From Nannobrachium achirus (lineage: Eukaryota; Chordata; Actinopteri; Myctophiformes; Myctophidae), in NCBI GenBank assembly GCA_963921795.1, contig OY997653.1, positions 24,670,658 to 24,734,657 on the forward strand: a DNA stretch of 64,000 nucleotides, read 5' to 3'. Within the stretch, counting starts at the first letter, position 1. The number at the start of each line of letters is the position of its first letter. The position numbers were made by a program, and so were the translations under genes. Below the pieces are notes generated by a model, which saw only the letters and a list, made by a program, of their open reading frames with translations, made no database searches and was not told the DNA's origin. This document shows positions 21,985 through 32,827 of the stretch, one piece after another.

Positions 21985-22996
21985 GGATAGATAGCACCTT
22001 AACTCTGCAGCCGCACTGAGGCGATCCAACACAATAGTGCACCAGTTCTTTTAGAGTTGTGCATACTAGTATCCACCTAACGTTTCTTCAAAAACCTTAA
22101 GTGTAACCAGTCATTACAGACAGCAACGTTAGCTTAGCTTAGCTCATGTGAATATCTTTTGTTTACAGTTGATCCTCTGGTGCCCCCCTGTGGTTGTTGA
22201 TGCCCTGTGCTTCAGCACGTCAAGCCCTATTATAAATCCGGCATTGGGCCAGAGTGAGGGCTAGACTTAGGGCTTAGTGACTGGGTACATAATGATCCCC
22301 ATGACCTTCGGCAAAGTGGCCCAGAACTAGCAATGGCAGACTGTCGTCATACTGACCACATGGGGATATTATCGATGTTGCATCAACACCCAGTGTCGAT
22401 ACAATCACGAATTGTATGTTGAACATTGTGGATGCTCTTTGTACAGCTAAATGATCCCCCTATGTATTCATTTGCTGCATGTTTAGCAGATAGTTGCTCC
22501 ATTCTTCATCAACAAAGTTGTCAGGGTGTGTAGCAACTCATAATGTAATAATGACTCATAATGTAATAAAAACACGTAATAAAAACTCATAATGTAATAA
22601 TCAGCTCATAATGTAATAAAAACAAGCGCATAATGTAATAATTGAAATGTAATAAAAGCTCATAATGTAATAATCAGCTCATAATGTAATAAAAAATACA
22701 TTATTACATTATGAAGTTGTATTACATTATGAGCTTCCTATGTGGAGGTTCTTAATGTAACACATTATTACATTATTACATTATTGAAAAATCCATTATT
22801 ACGTTATGCGCTCGTTTTTTTATTACATTATGAGCTGATTATTACATTATGAGTTTTTATTACATTTTTCTTATTACATTATGAGCCCTTATTACATTAT
22901 GAGCCGTTATTACATTATGAGTTGCTACAGACCCTCTATTCGTATTACTTGCACCGATACTTGAGCGTTCTTTTTCAATCTACACCAAATATGTTC

Positions 22997-23032
22997 GCCA
23001 AAAATAGCTGATCTACAAGCTGCTATTTTTGC
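22997..23032. repeat. hairpin core, half-arm copy
   Basis: GCCAAAAATAGCTGATCTAC is followed directly by AAGCTGCTATTTTTGC, so the second arm is shortened. It stands in unannotated DNA just right of the 2.4-kb fold-back element. Confidence 0.75.
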
Positions 23033-23598
23033 AGAATGTTCACCCCCCAGAATAGTGATGGAGTTCAACATCAAGTATAGTTATTTTCAAACTGTCATAA
23101 TGGAAACAGACGTTCTCTCAGGTTTTCCTCCTGACATGCGGTATTTTAAGGGCAAATATTTACATATTTGTAAGCTGACCCAAGGCACAGGAGTGCCATC
23201 AACCAGCCATCATCATATAGACATAAATGTAAGGTGCTGTAAATAATCCAAGGGTGCTGTGGATGAAAACATTAAATGTAGGGGTGCCCTGAGCCAAAAA
23301 AAATAAAAAAAGGTTTGCAGAAGCCGATAAAGCACAGGAGAGGAGAGAAACAGAGAAAACAGCACATTGTTCCAGACGTACCTCTGTCTTTAAGCTCTCT
23401 GAGGACGTGTGCTGCAGACCACAGACCTGTTTTAAAAAATGTAAAAAAGTTTTCAAAACTTTCACGATAAAAATTCCAAAAGAGCAAAAGTAGGAGATCT
23501 ATAAGCTCAAAGCTTATAGATAAATATTGACCCGATAGGCCGCCCAATATATTGATTGGGCTCTAGTTCAGAGTTCAACTCAACATCTATAGGCCTAC

Positions 23599-23975
23599 CA
23601 GTGGTTATCAACATGTGGGTTGGGGCCCATGGGGGTCCCCAAATTATTTTGGGGCGTCCCCAGATGATTAACTTAATGTGAAACATTGTTTTCTCACTCA
23701 ACAGTAAACAAACCAACATAAAGTTGAAGTGTATTTATGGACTTCTTAATACTTCTAAAATGACAAATTAATCATTGGACAAATTGTCAAATATTAGAGG
23801 CAGACATTGTGAAAATAGCCGATGTACATGCTCGATGTACGAGCATGTAGATCTGCTATTTTCACAATAGAACCGTGTTATACAAAATGTAATGCCTCAA
23901 CTCTTAGTGCTGGGTGGCGTCAGTTAAAATATGATTATTTTGGGGGTCCCGGTCTGAAAAGGTTGAGAACCACTG
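23599..23975. mobile_element. hAT-type MITE with central hairpin
   Basis: Ends CAGTGGTTATCAACATG and GGTTGAGAACCACTG are inverted. It is 377 bp with a hairpin at 23806-23868 near the middle. No matching 8-bp flanks remain, so the copy is older or one flank has changed. Confidence 0.75.
23806..23868. repeat. hairpin core copy
   Basis: ATTGTGAAAATAGCCGATG and CATGTAGATCTGCTATTTTC around CTCGATGTACGAG, central in the MITE 23599-23975. Confidence 0.85.
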
Positions 23976-23999
23976 ATAAACTGTATAGTAACATGAAAT

Positions 24000-25020
24000 T
24001 GCCGGCTTATTCTGTCTAAAAAGACATTTAGCCACTTGTATGCATGCCCCCACCCACTGAAATCAAACTACTAAAATCGCTAAAACAACAGAAAGCAGTA
24101 AATGAAAACATTTTAACACTCATCTTTTCTTTTCTCTAATTACAATCTAAAACATGAACCCTATTTATAAAAAAAAGTTTAATTGGCATAGCAAGTACAT
24201 TGGGAGAAAAAAGGGGGCACAAAATATTTGCTATTCTAAATTTGTAAAAAGCCTCTCAGCAAATCACAGTGTAAGCTTGAATCTACTGTAACTGTGGTTT
24301 TAAAGTAGTACTTTATATGCGATGCACTTAGACAAGATCTACGATGCAGTATTATGCAGTTCATTATGCCTTCATTAGAAACACTACACTGATGACAAAT
24401 AGACCCCATTAAACCAGAAGAGTTAATGTGGGTTTATATTAATTAGTTCTTTAAACAACAAGGCCTTTCATGCCTCAGTAACATTACATACTGTGAAAGC
24501 AAAAATGCAAAGTAAGCAACAAAAAACAAGGATGAAAAGAAGACTTCACTTGCCCCAAATTTCACACTGCATGCAGTATGTGTGGGGTCATGGGGTCATA
24601 GTTTTCTTAGACAGAAAACTGAGGTTCATTGTAGCGTAAGTAGGATGACAGATAATCCAATCAATTTAGTCTCACAAGTATGTCTGTTTAACCTTTCACC
24701 GTTACAAATAATCCTCCTAACACCCCAACAACAACTCCATGAAAGCATAAACAAACGATGCAAGTACAGTGGTAAAATGTATTTAAGGAATGGCAGGAAA
24801 AACAGTACCTTGTTTTTGTTTTGTTTTTAAAAAACAGGACATCTGGTAATGGGTTGAGATAAAGTCAGGAATATCTGCTAAAACACTCACATTGTCTAAA
24901 AGAATCGTCTCAAAATTGCAGTAATCATACTGTGTCCAATAGGATATTCTATAAAGTCAAGATCTTTTAAGATAAAGGTGACTTGACCAAAATAAGAAAT
25001 GTCCACCCAATTGAAAGCGC
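24000..25020. other. no feature seen
   Basis: AT-rich, apparently low in repeats, with no frame worth calling. Flanked by hAT pieces on both sides (25020-25440 holds degraded hairpin cores). Confidence 0.5.
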
Positions 25021-25639
25021 GTGCCCCATATAGACAACACTATTGTAGTGGGGTGAGGGACAGGGACAGAGTGAGAGGCATGGTGATAGGGGCCGCCTAC
25101 ATTCTATCTCTGGGTACTTTAACTATTGAAAAATAGCAGTTATACAAGCTCACAATGCGGCCACGCTGAGATTTTAGATCTGCTATTTTTGAAAAATCTT
25201 GAAAATTTGAATATTTCAAATCCTTTTTTGAAAAACCTGTGTTTTCTATGTCAGTGGTGCTCAAACCTTTTCATGTGAAGGACAAGAAGCAAAATTTGAG
25301 TTACAAAAAAATACATATATTCAAATTTTTGAATATATTTTCACGACTTTTCAAAAATAGCAGATCAACAAGCCACGCTGTGAGCTTGTATATCTGCAAT
25401 TTTTCAATAGGTAAAGTATAAAATAATTAACCTTGTGGGCCCACAGGTGGGGAAGCAATGCTTTAACCAACACTGTTCTCACACTATGAAGTTATATTAC
25501 AGAAAATACTTTTATTTCAAAGTTATATTTATTTATTTGCCTTCACCTTTGCCAGTAGTAGGTGTTTACTGTTTACAGTTGACTAACTGTGCTCTCATAT
25601 TTATAGCAGAATGCTTGTACCTGGGCTCAGGGCCACAGC

Positions 25640-25668
25640 GCCCCCCCCCCCCGCCCCCCCCCCCCCCG

Positions 25669-25763
<95 letters not shown>
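25640..25763. repeat. poly-C tract and (CA)n microsatellite
   Basis: A C run with two G interruptions leads into about 46 CA units. The reading frames over it are only repeat translations. Confidence 0.95.
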
Positions 25764-25766
<3 letters not shown>

Positions 25767-26877
25767 CCACCTTGTACTATGTAAGTAAGCCTTGCCGAGG
25801 GCTCCTGTTTCCTTAGCGTGAGGCTTGTACCTTCTTATAACTCTATGGCTTGTACAAGTACAACCCCTGAAAATTATGCTAGTATGTCACAGTGACCCTC
25901 TAACCACAAGGCCACTGAGCTGCTATCTTGTTCTATGTTGTTGATAACTTATTTATATTTGTGTCCGTCCGACCATAAATGTATTATTTCTGATCAATGC
26001 TGACATCCAGCCCATCAAATACACTATCCGTTCTTTCACTCTCAACATCCACTCTTGCACTGACACGTTCTCCTGTCTTTGCAGACCTTGACTCTCCAGA
26101 CCAATGACCTAGTCTGCTGTTTTAAAAATATAAATCATTTCAAGTGTATTGTCACATCACAAGTTTAGGTGTAACAGAGTGGGTGAAAATTTTAGTACAA
26201 GATTTAGTCATTACAAAAATAGTAGAGACACAAACAAAGTAGAAAGTTAAATAATGTAAAACGTACATACAATGAATAAATACTAATTAAGCAGAATCAA
26301 AGTCTCTTGTGCAAGTAAGCAGGTATATAGCAGCAGCATCTCTCTTGCGACTAGTTCCTTTAGCTCTGGCTGTGTGCCTAATTAATTTAAAGTATTCAGC
26401 CCACAGTAACTTTAGACCTACTGTATATCCAAACTTTCATTTGCAAAGTTCTGGAGAAAGCAACTTCTATGTGTCCTGGATATTGCATTACAATAAGTTA
26501 TAAGTTCCAGGCAATCTGGTTCGGTTTGGGGCATGAGTACTGAAACTCAAAGCCAACTTAGCTTCAACTTTTTGTAAAAGCTATCCACAAATTGCTGTTA
26601 GGCTACTGTAAAATAGTAATGAAAATAGAGAGGGCGGGCAAAAACAAAACAATATCAAATATACATCAAATGTACTCAAAAACAAAGGCAGAGTACCTCA
26701 GTCTCTTGTGCAACTAAAACGTATCACGTAGCAGCAGATATCAATTCTATGTGCAGCAGGCCTTAAGGCCTGTCCATACTTTGACCGATTTGGTCCGGTT
26801 CAACTAAAAAATGATCTGAAAAGCATTAGACCGAAATAAAGTCCCACCTCAAAGAGGCTGCCCTCTGAAGTCTACAG

Positions 26878-27314
26878 CAGTGGTTCCCAGAATGTTTAGC
26901 TCAAGACCCAAAAGAGGACCCAAACTACTGAAAATAGCACTAGTACAAGCTCTCAGCGCCTTGCTTTGTGCTAGTAGATAATTTTTTCGCCCCCAGCGGT
27001 TCTTCTATTTGTTTTACTGAGGTTAAGGGTATAAGATTAAGGGGTTAGGCATAGTTTTACTGAGTTTAAGTTTAGGAATTCTTGGGGGCGACTGTTCTGA
27101 GTTCACTGGATTTGACCCGGGGCGAGCGTTCTTGTATCCCTATTTTCACTACTTTTTTTTTTCAATGGAAGTTATTATCATTGTTACATTCGCATTGTAT
27201 TTATGAAATACTCTTGAAAAATGTTTAATTGATGAAAAGCTGTTATTATTGAATTTCTATGGAAACGTAGGAATAAAAAGGAGACATAAAAATGTTACCG
27301 TTTGGGAAACAGTG
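26878..27314. mobile_element. hAT-type MITE, degraded TSD
   Basis: Ends CAGTGGTTCCCAGA and TTTGGGAAACAGTG. The flanks GTCTACAG and GTCTATTA match at six of eight bases. A decayed hairpin core lies at about 26935-26975. Confidence 0.65.
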
Positions 27315-27569
27315 GTCTATTATGCCAGGTGACAGGTGGTGATTATGTGGTCGGCAGTCTGCTCAAGCTCCCCGGCACTTGCAGCCAAGCACTGTATCCC
27401 TGTTCAATTCTATATAAAATTGGGCATGCTATTGCTATGTCTGTATTTTACCCTCTTCTTTTCAGAAGGTTTCTATAAAGGCATATATAACGGGTAGGCA
27501 GTGCACATTGTAAATAATGTGAAAGACTATGAATGAATCTATGCCAGCCATCAACCCCCCCAAAAATGT

Positions 27570-27665
27570 GGTAGAATAATAATAATAATAAACTTTATTT
27601 ATAAAGCGCTTTTCGAAAACAGTGTTTACAAAGTGCTTTACAGTTTCATGGTAAAAATAAAAATC
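27570..27665 (+). repeat. AATAAT tract plus dispersed repeat (ACTTTATTTATAAAGCGCTT)
   Basis: A short AAT run followed by TTTATAAAGCGCTTTTCG and ACAAAGTGCTTTACAG. This pattern is common at retroposon ends in fish genomes. The exact family is not known to me. Confidence 0.5.
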
Positions 27666-27863
27666 AAACCTCGGTGAAGCGGTGAACTTTTATTCTATGT
27701 GTTCCAGAGCTATGAACTCTGGAAGGAACACATAGATACATTCTTTATTCTGAATTGTCATGTGAAGCTTGACAAATCCTCAAAGTATCCAATCATCAGA
27801 CCGGGACGGACACCACACATATTATATTCTGGACGTACGGGACAGATTGTGGACGTGCGGGAC

Positions 27864-28050
27864 AGATAAAACCTGTTCATTCTGGACTGAAATGACCATA
27901 TATGGACATGAGGTGACACACATTTTGTTTTTGATAAAACCTGTTCATTCTGGACTGAAATGACCATATATGGACATGGGACACACATTTTGTTTTTGAT
28001 AAAACCTGTTCATTCTGGACTGAAATGACCATATATGGACATGGGACACA
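27864..28050 (+). repeat. minisatellite, about 65-68 bp x 3
   Basis: Units contain ACCTGTTCATTCTGGACTG, AAATGACCATATATGGACATG (broken here as AAATGA then CCATATATGG) and CACACATTTTGTTTTTG. The first unit is slightly longer. A GAAGCGGTGAA inverted pair lies at both sides (about 27676 and 28072), so the array may be inside a small element. Confidence 0.8.
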
Positions 28051-28253
28051 CAAAGCCACTCATTGGAAGCGGCTTTCACCGCTTCAAAAACATTTTTTTC
28101 AACAAAAAAAAAAGAAAGAAAAAATACTTGGGATACTTGGGTGTGTCAGTGGCCAACAACGGGGAAAAACTCGGGAAACTTGTGATAGAGCAGTCAATGA
28201 GTTAATCAATTAATTCCTTAACGGCAATTCATCGATTTGAGATGAATTGTTAA

Positions 28254-28728
28254 AGGGATCCCTGGCTAATACAACAAATATGCCTTAATACATTATGTCC
28301 TCTATAACTACAATGTAAAATTAAAAACACGTCAATTATTTTATTTCTTCTAGAAATGGCTAATCTTTCACTCAATAGGGGAAATGCCTGTCGCAAGTTG
28401 ATGATGTCATGTGTGATCTATCCCTATGGAATTTATGGCATGCATGTGAAAATAAAAACAAACGTAATACTTTATATGGTTAATATGACCATCAAATCAA
28501 TATTTCAAATGTGTTATCTTTTAATTTTTGCCATAAATTCCATAGGGATAGATCACACATGACATTTATGACATCATCAACTTGCGACGGGCATTTCCCC
28601 TATTGAGTGAAAGATTAGCTATTTCTAGAAGAAATAAAATAATTGAGGTGTTTTTAATTTTACATTGTACTTATAGAGGACAATTATAATGTATTAAGGC
28701 ATATTTGTCGTATTAGCCAGGGATCCTT
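28254..28728. mobile_element. TTAA-flanked fold-back MITE
   Basis: Arms of roughly 180-190 bases are inverted copies (outer end GGGATCCCTGGCTAATAC, inner end near CCATAAATTCCATAGGGAT), separated by about 90 bases. TTAA stands directly outside both ends (28250-28253 and 28729-28732), the target duplication typical of piggyBac-type transposition. The terminal bases are not a standard piggyBac end, so the superfamily is inferred. It lies against the 3' end of the KLHDC3-like gene and carries AATAAA in each arm. Confidence 0.75.
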
Positions 28729-28737
28729 TTAACATCC

Positions 28738-29802
28738 CTATACCGTACATGTTCTGTTGCTGTTGGTCATGGCTGCCAGTTCCCACCTGATGTCGTGTGG
28801 GAGTTCTGACTGCTCCAGACCATGCTGAATAACCGCTAGCTTGCACTGTGTCTTAAGTGAAGGACTGATGTCAAGGATGTATAGGTCAGTGGATGTGGAT
28901 GTGTAATTTCCCCCAATGAAGATGATACGATCTCCCACCACGCAACAGAGCATCACATCTCTCTGGTGTGGTCCTTTCCCCTTAAGCTCAACCTTCTTCC
29001 AGGAGATGGTCTCTGGATTGTACTTCCACAAGGCGGTTTCCACAAAACGCTTTCTGTCCTGACAGTTTCTTCCACCGAATGTGTACAGCTCTCCATTGTA
29101 GGCAAAGGTGGAATTACACCGAAAATCTTCTGATGGAAGATGTGCAGAAGGAGTGCTCAAGCAGCAGTTGGTCTCTGTGTCAAACACGTTGATGCTGTTC
29201 TCATTGATCTCATTGAGAACACCATCAAATACAAACATCTTTGTCCCAATAATGGTGGCAGGGGTATACCATTTACCTCTAGCAGATTCTGGACATCTTG
29301 TGTCAATGAAAGACCAGACCATTGTGGCCGTGTCCAACTTGTAGATGTTCTTATTCTCTATGAATCCTCCAAAGACATACATGGCCTTTCTCAAGACACA
29401 AGCTGAGTGTGATCGGCTCTTCTCTGGAGCTGTCCCATAAAACTTGGGCTTGATCCATCTGTGGGTGTCGACATCGAATGCATAGAGATCGTTGCAGATT
29501 CCTGACCTGAAATATGTGTACTTAAATCCACCGAATATATAGATGACATGTCCTATCAGCACAGCTGTGTAGTCACAGCGGTTGGTGGGCACCTGAAGGG
29601 GGCACTGTCCTTCTCTAGATGTAGCGGGGGGCACCTTCTTCCAGCGCAGAGACACAGTGTTGAAGACGTCAATCGTAATAGTCTTGTTGTTGTCGATGTT
29701 GCCGATGTACCGTCCAAAGGAGTACACCTTGTGCTCTACTGAAACGGCAGCATCACCTATTGCTCTTTGTTCCTCATGCAGATGCACCACCCAGAGGGAC
29801 AT
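28738..29802 (-). CDS. KLHDC3-like kelch protein, intronless (probable retrocopy)
   Basis: An open frame of 354 codons from the ATG of MSLWVVHLHEE, the start that aligns with KLHDC3 (MLRWTVHLEGG); an in-frame ATG five codons upstream is also possible. About six kelch blades are visible: VYSFGRYIGN, IYIFGGFK, MYVFGGFIEN, MFVFDGV, LYTFGGRN and IIFIGGN. Two blades have lost one glycine of the usual pair. The C-terminus keeps SLKTQCKLAVI, which fits a BC-box for elongin C, and LPHDIRWEL, which fits a Cul2-box. Known KLHDC3 is a CUL2 ubiquitin-ligase receptor for C-terminal glycine degrons. The human gene has many exons, so this uninterrupted copy is probably an old retrogene kept open; it has diverged widely yet shows no stops. 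A TATAAG lies about 90 bases upstream of the ATG. The stop codon sits six bases from a TTAA-flanked fold-back element, which would supply the 3' end. No poly-A tract of a fresh retrocopy remains. Confidence 0.85.
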   Translation of the reverse strand: MSLWVVHLHEEQRAIGDAAVSVEHKVYSFGRYIGNIDNNKTITIDVFNTVSLRWKKVPPATSREGQCPLQVPTNRCDYTAVLIGHVIYIFGGFKYTYFRSGICNDLYAFDVDTHRWIKPKFYGTAPEKSRSHSACVLRKAMYVFGGFIENKNIYKLDTATMVWSFIDTRCPESARGKWYTPATIIGTKMFVFDGVLNEINENSINVFDTETNCCLSTPSAHLPSEDFRCNSTFAYNGELYTFGGRNCQDRKRFVETALWKYNPETISWKKVELKGKGPHQRDVMLCCVVGDRIIFIGGNYTSTSTDLYILDISPSLKTQCKLAVIQHGLEQSELPHDIRWELAAMTNSNRTCTV

Positions 29803-29995
29803 CTCTGACACCAGCAAAGCAGACGATTACAGTATAGTGGAAATATAGGCCCCTCTGTAAAACAACAGTCCTGTTGTGGGCACCACCACTTATATTTCAG
29901 TGGCACAAACGTCACCCAAAAGTAGCCAATCCGTTAAGATTATGTGTTTTGTCGGCCAATCAAGTTATTCTTTGCCTGTTGATCTCGCTGATCAC

Positions 29996-31035
29996 CATAG
30001 ACCTTATTCACACGGTGGCCATCTTGGATCACATGACTTCCTGGGATAGCAGCCTGCATTACAAACCATTGTGAACAATGGAGCGATGGTCCCAAAAGGA
30101 TTACATCCACAATATTCATGGTAGTTAGATTACACTGTTAACTCTCCTACTGCCAGATTATTTATTTATTTATTGGGTCTGGCGCCATCAAAAAGCGGCT
30201 TACCTTTGCGACGTTATAGTAGATAGACAGACAGACATTTATTTATTTATTTTTTATTTTTTTTGGTTGTGCAATAGTGCACTTTGGTCTGCCAGGCAGC
30301 AGAGGGCGGCGTCATGCGAGAATGAATGTGAATTGTCCTGCTATGTGTTGCCGTACATTCAGAGCAGTCACTGGCTACAGAGCCTCCGGGCCAGAGGAAA
30401 TCAACAAGGAAGTGAATTGTTCTCCGTTGATCTAACGCATAATGGATTTTTTACACCATCACAGCGGAAAATGTGTTTACAGTAAACGGCCGCGCGACCC
30501 CTCATCAGCTTACAGTCATCAGACGAACGAACCGAACGAGCGCCGTATTGGCATCGAGGTTCTGTAAAAAATGGGGCGAGCGTTATCGTTCAAAGCGTGG
30601 GGAGAGTTAAGGGCTTTGCACACAGACGCATTTTTTTTTCGCACGGAAAAAGCGGACGATTTCATTTTTTTAAAGAAAACAATGATTCTCTATGACCTCA
30701 TGCACACCGGCTCGGCAGTGAATTTTATTCCAGATCAAACCCAGTTCGATTTGTGCGTCTTGTCGCATGCGGTAAACTCATTGACTCCTTTTATGACTCC
30801 TTTTCGGATCCGCAGTGTGGATTCCGCACAGCCTTGCACACCAAATCCAATGCGTTTTAATCATGCAGTAAACGGAAAAAAACGCAATGGTTGAAAATCG
30901 CGCCTGTTTGCAAAGCCCTTTACTCTGTACAAAGACTTGCTACAGTATCTGTGCAGACTAGTGCTTGTTCTGCCATCATATAGTTAATATTACTGTATCG
31001 TGATTTTTGCATATTAATCAGGAACAATCTAACAA
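29996..31035. mobile_element. split copy of the 52254 fold-back family
   Basis: 29996-30150 matches the outer arm (CATAGACC, TTATTCACACGG, GCCATCTTGGATCAC) and 30921-31035 matches the central part (GTACAAAGACTTGCTAC, GTATCGTGATTTTTGC). About 770 bases of other sequence, including a 312-bp MITE, separate them. The position is just upstream of the KLHDC3-like gene. Confidence 0.65.
30609..30920. mobile_element. 312-bp MITE with AAGGGCTTTGCA ends
   Basis: AAGGGCTTTGCA at 30609-30620 and its inverse TGCAAAGCCCTT at 30909-30920. Inside, GCACGGAAAAAGCGGACG and AAACGGAAAAAAACGCAATG suggest subterminal repeats. The flanks (TTAA-like on the left, TTTA on the right) do not settle the superfamily. Confidence 0.6.
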
Positions 31036-32270
31036 CAAAATTAATACTAGAAATACTGTTCCTACGAAACAGTGTGGGCTCGCTCGTGACTATATTCTGT
31101 GAAGCTCAACCAATGCTCCAGCTAACACCACTCCCAGATTTCTTTCCACCAGTTGCGCCTCATTGGCTAAGGGCCCTGCCTTTGTACTGTCTGCGGCACA
31201 AATATGCGGCAGAAATATGCAGCGGAAATATGCGGCGGAACTCACTCTATAAATAATGAGGATAACATAGTGTTCTCGCCTTTCAGGCGAGCCCAAAATT
31301 AAGATTCATATATAAAAATAGAGTGTAAAATAAAACAAGGCAAATACAGACGTACACATAAATATAACAACATACAGAAGCGGCGATTACGCAGGGCATT
31401 GTGGGCAAGTGCCCAGGGGCGCAATGGCACAAGGGGGCGCCAGGGGGCGCCAGAGGAGAGAGAAGCGCTGCATGCATTCTTCCCCTTGCCGCAATGCAAG
31501 ATAATAGACCAATTATTTGTTTACTAACATTGAGACTGAATGCACAGCTGACTGTATCATGTAATCAATTCCCAACAGATCCCCAAACCTGTTGTTTTGG
31601 GGAGCACTGGTTATTCAACCTCCTCTTGTGTGCTAGTGAGGTGCTCCCATGGGAGCGCCCTTATCGAGACATATATACTTCATTGCGCAACGGTGTTCCA
31701 CGTCAAGAGTAGCTGATATACAAACTCACATCGCGTCACCAATGCAACCCTTCTGAGCTTGGAGGTCTGCGGCTCTGCGCGCGACACCGTCGCAGGACGG
31801 AGCATAATTAGGCTTCATGGACTGCAGCTGGGCGAGCAGTAGACGCTCTGGTGATCCAGTGGATCGGGTGGGTGATCAAGAGGAGCGCTCCCTCTGTTCT
31901 GATGACGGTGAATAGAGGTGGGGTTTGAAGGACAACTGTTTTGAATCGCTATTATTGTTTACAATCAACAGAAACTAAGGATTATGTATTTCAAGTGTGA
32001 GAATTTACAGTAAAAATCCTAAGCATTCTTCCTCCACACTGGGAGAAAAACGGCATCTGAAAGTTTGATGGAATGCATTTTTAAACGCAAGTGCCATCCA
32101 TTGCATCCTATGAGCGGTGGGGTTCATTCGGTGCCTACCTGCGTGCGCATGCTGGTTTTTAACAGTGTGACGTGGACCATTAAGGCAACTGATAATTAAC
32201 CAGCTGAAAACCCTTGTCGGTAACACTTGGGGAGGCGTGTGGTCCGTGGGGGGGGGGAGGCGTGTGGTCC

Positions 32271-32293
32271 GGGGGGGGGGGGGGGGGGGGGGG
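32271..32293. repeat. poly-G tract
   Basis: An uninterrupted G run after two GGAGGCGTGTGGTCC copies. Such a tract can form a G-quadruplex and is prone to assembly length error. Confidence 0.9.
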
Positions 32294-32389
32294 CGCATCA
32301 TAGGTACATTGCCCAGAGCGTCAGAAGTCCCAGCCCCGGGCCTGACAACATAACACAGTTACGAAAACCAAAAGTGCAAGGTGCAAGTG

Positions 32390-32827
32390 CTAAAGTCTAG
32401 GAAAGGCCTTGGTGTATAAATGCGTTTTCAAGAGTGACTTAAAAGATTCCACTGACTGGGCTAGTCTTAAGTCCACAGGCAGGTTATTCCAGAGCTTAGG
32501 GGCACGGGCCGCAAAAGCCTGATCACCCATGGTAAGAAGGTTAGTTGGGCGAACTTCCAATAGAGCTCTACCTGCGGATCTCGAGGTGCGTGCCAGCCTA
32601 TATGGCTTCAGCATATCGGATATGTAGCTGGGAGCCAGGCCTTGCAGGGCTTTAAAAGTAATCAATAAAATGTTAAAATCAACTCTAAAATTCACCGGCA
32701 GCCAGTGAAGGGCGGCTAGTATCGGTGTGATATGCTCATGTCTCCTGGTCTTTGTCAGGAGTCTAGCTGCAGAGTTTTGCACAAGCTGTACTTTTCTAGG
32801 GAGCCTATAGAGTATAAGGAATTGCAA
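32390..32827 (-). pseudogene. LINE reverse transcriptase, C-terminal fragment
   Basis: The minus strand reads VQLVQNSAARLLTKTRRHEH, ILAALHWLPVNFRVDFNILL, GLAPSYISDML and APKLWNNLPVDLR, ending FKSLLKTHLYTKAF. This is the typical C-terminus of fish L2/jockey-type LINE proteins. It is 145 codons and 5'-truncated, as is usual for LINE insertions; the upstream RT domain is absent. Confidence 0.88.

Larger units (their letters stand above)
20528..22930. mobile_element. 2.4-kb nested fold-back element of CTCATAATGTAATAA units
   Basis: The outer ends are CTGTAGCAACTCATAATG and its inverse. Each terminal arm (about 20528-20930 and 22530-22930) is itself a palindrome made of CTCATAATGTAATAA repeats turning into their reverse. 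Inside the arms a further unique segment is also inverted (20930-21151 against 22309-22530). The middle holds two later insertions. No coding region is recognisable. Confidence 0.8.

Noticed and set aside
25435-25788. 117-codon frame ending in a Thr-His run
   Set aside because: Microsatellite translation; the part before it has no features.
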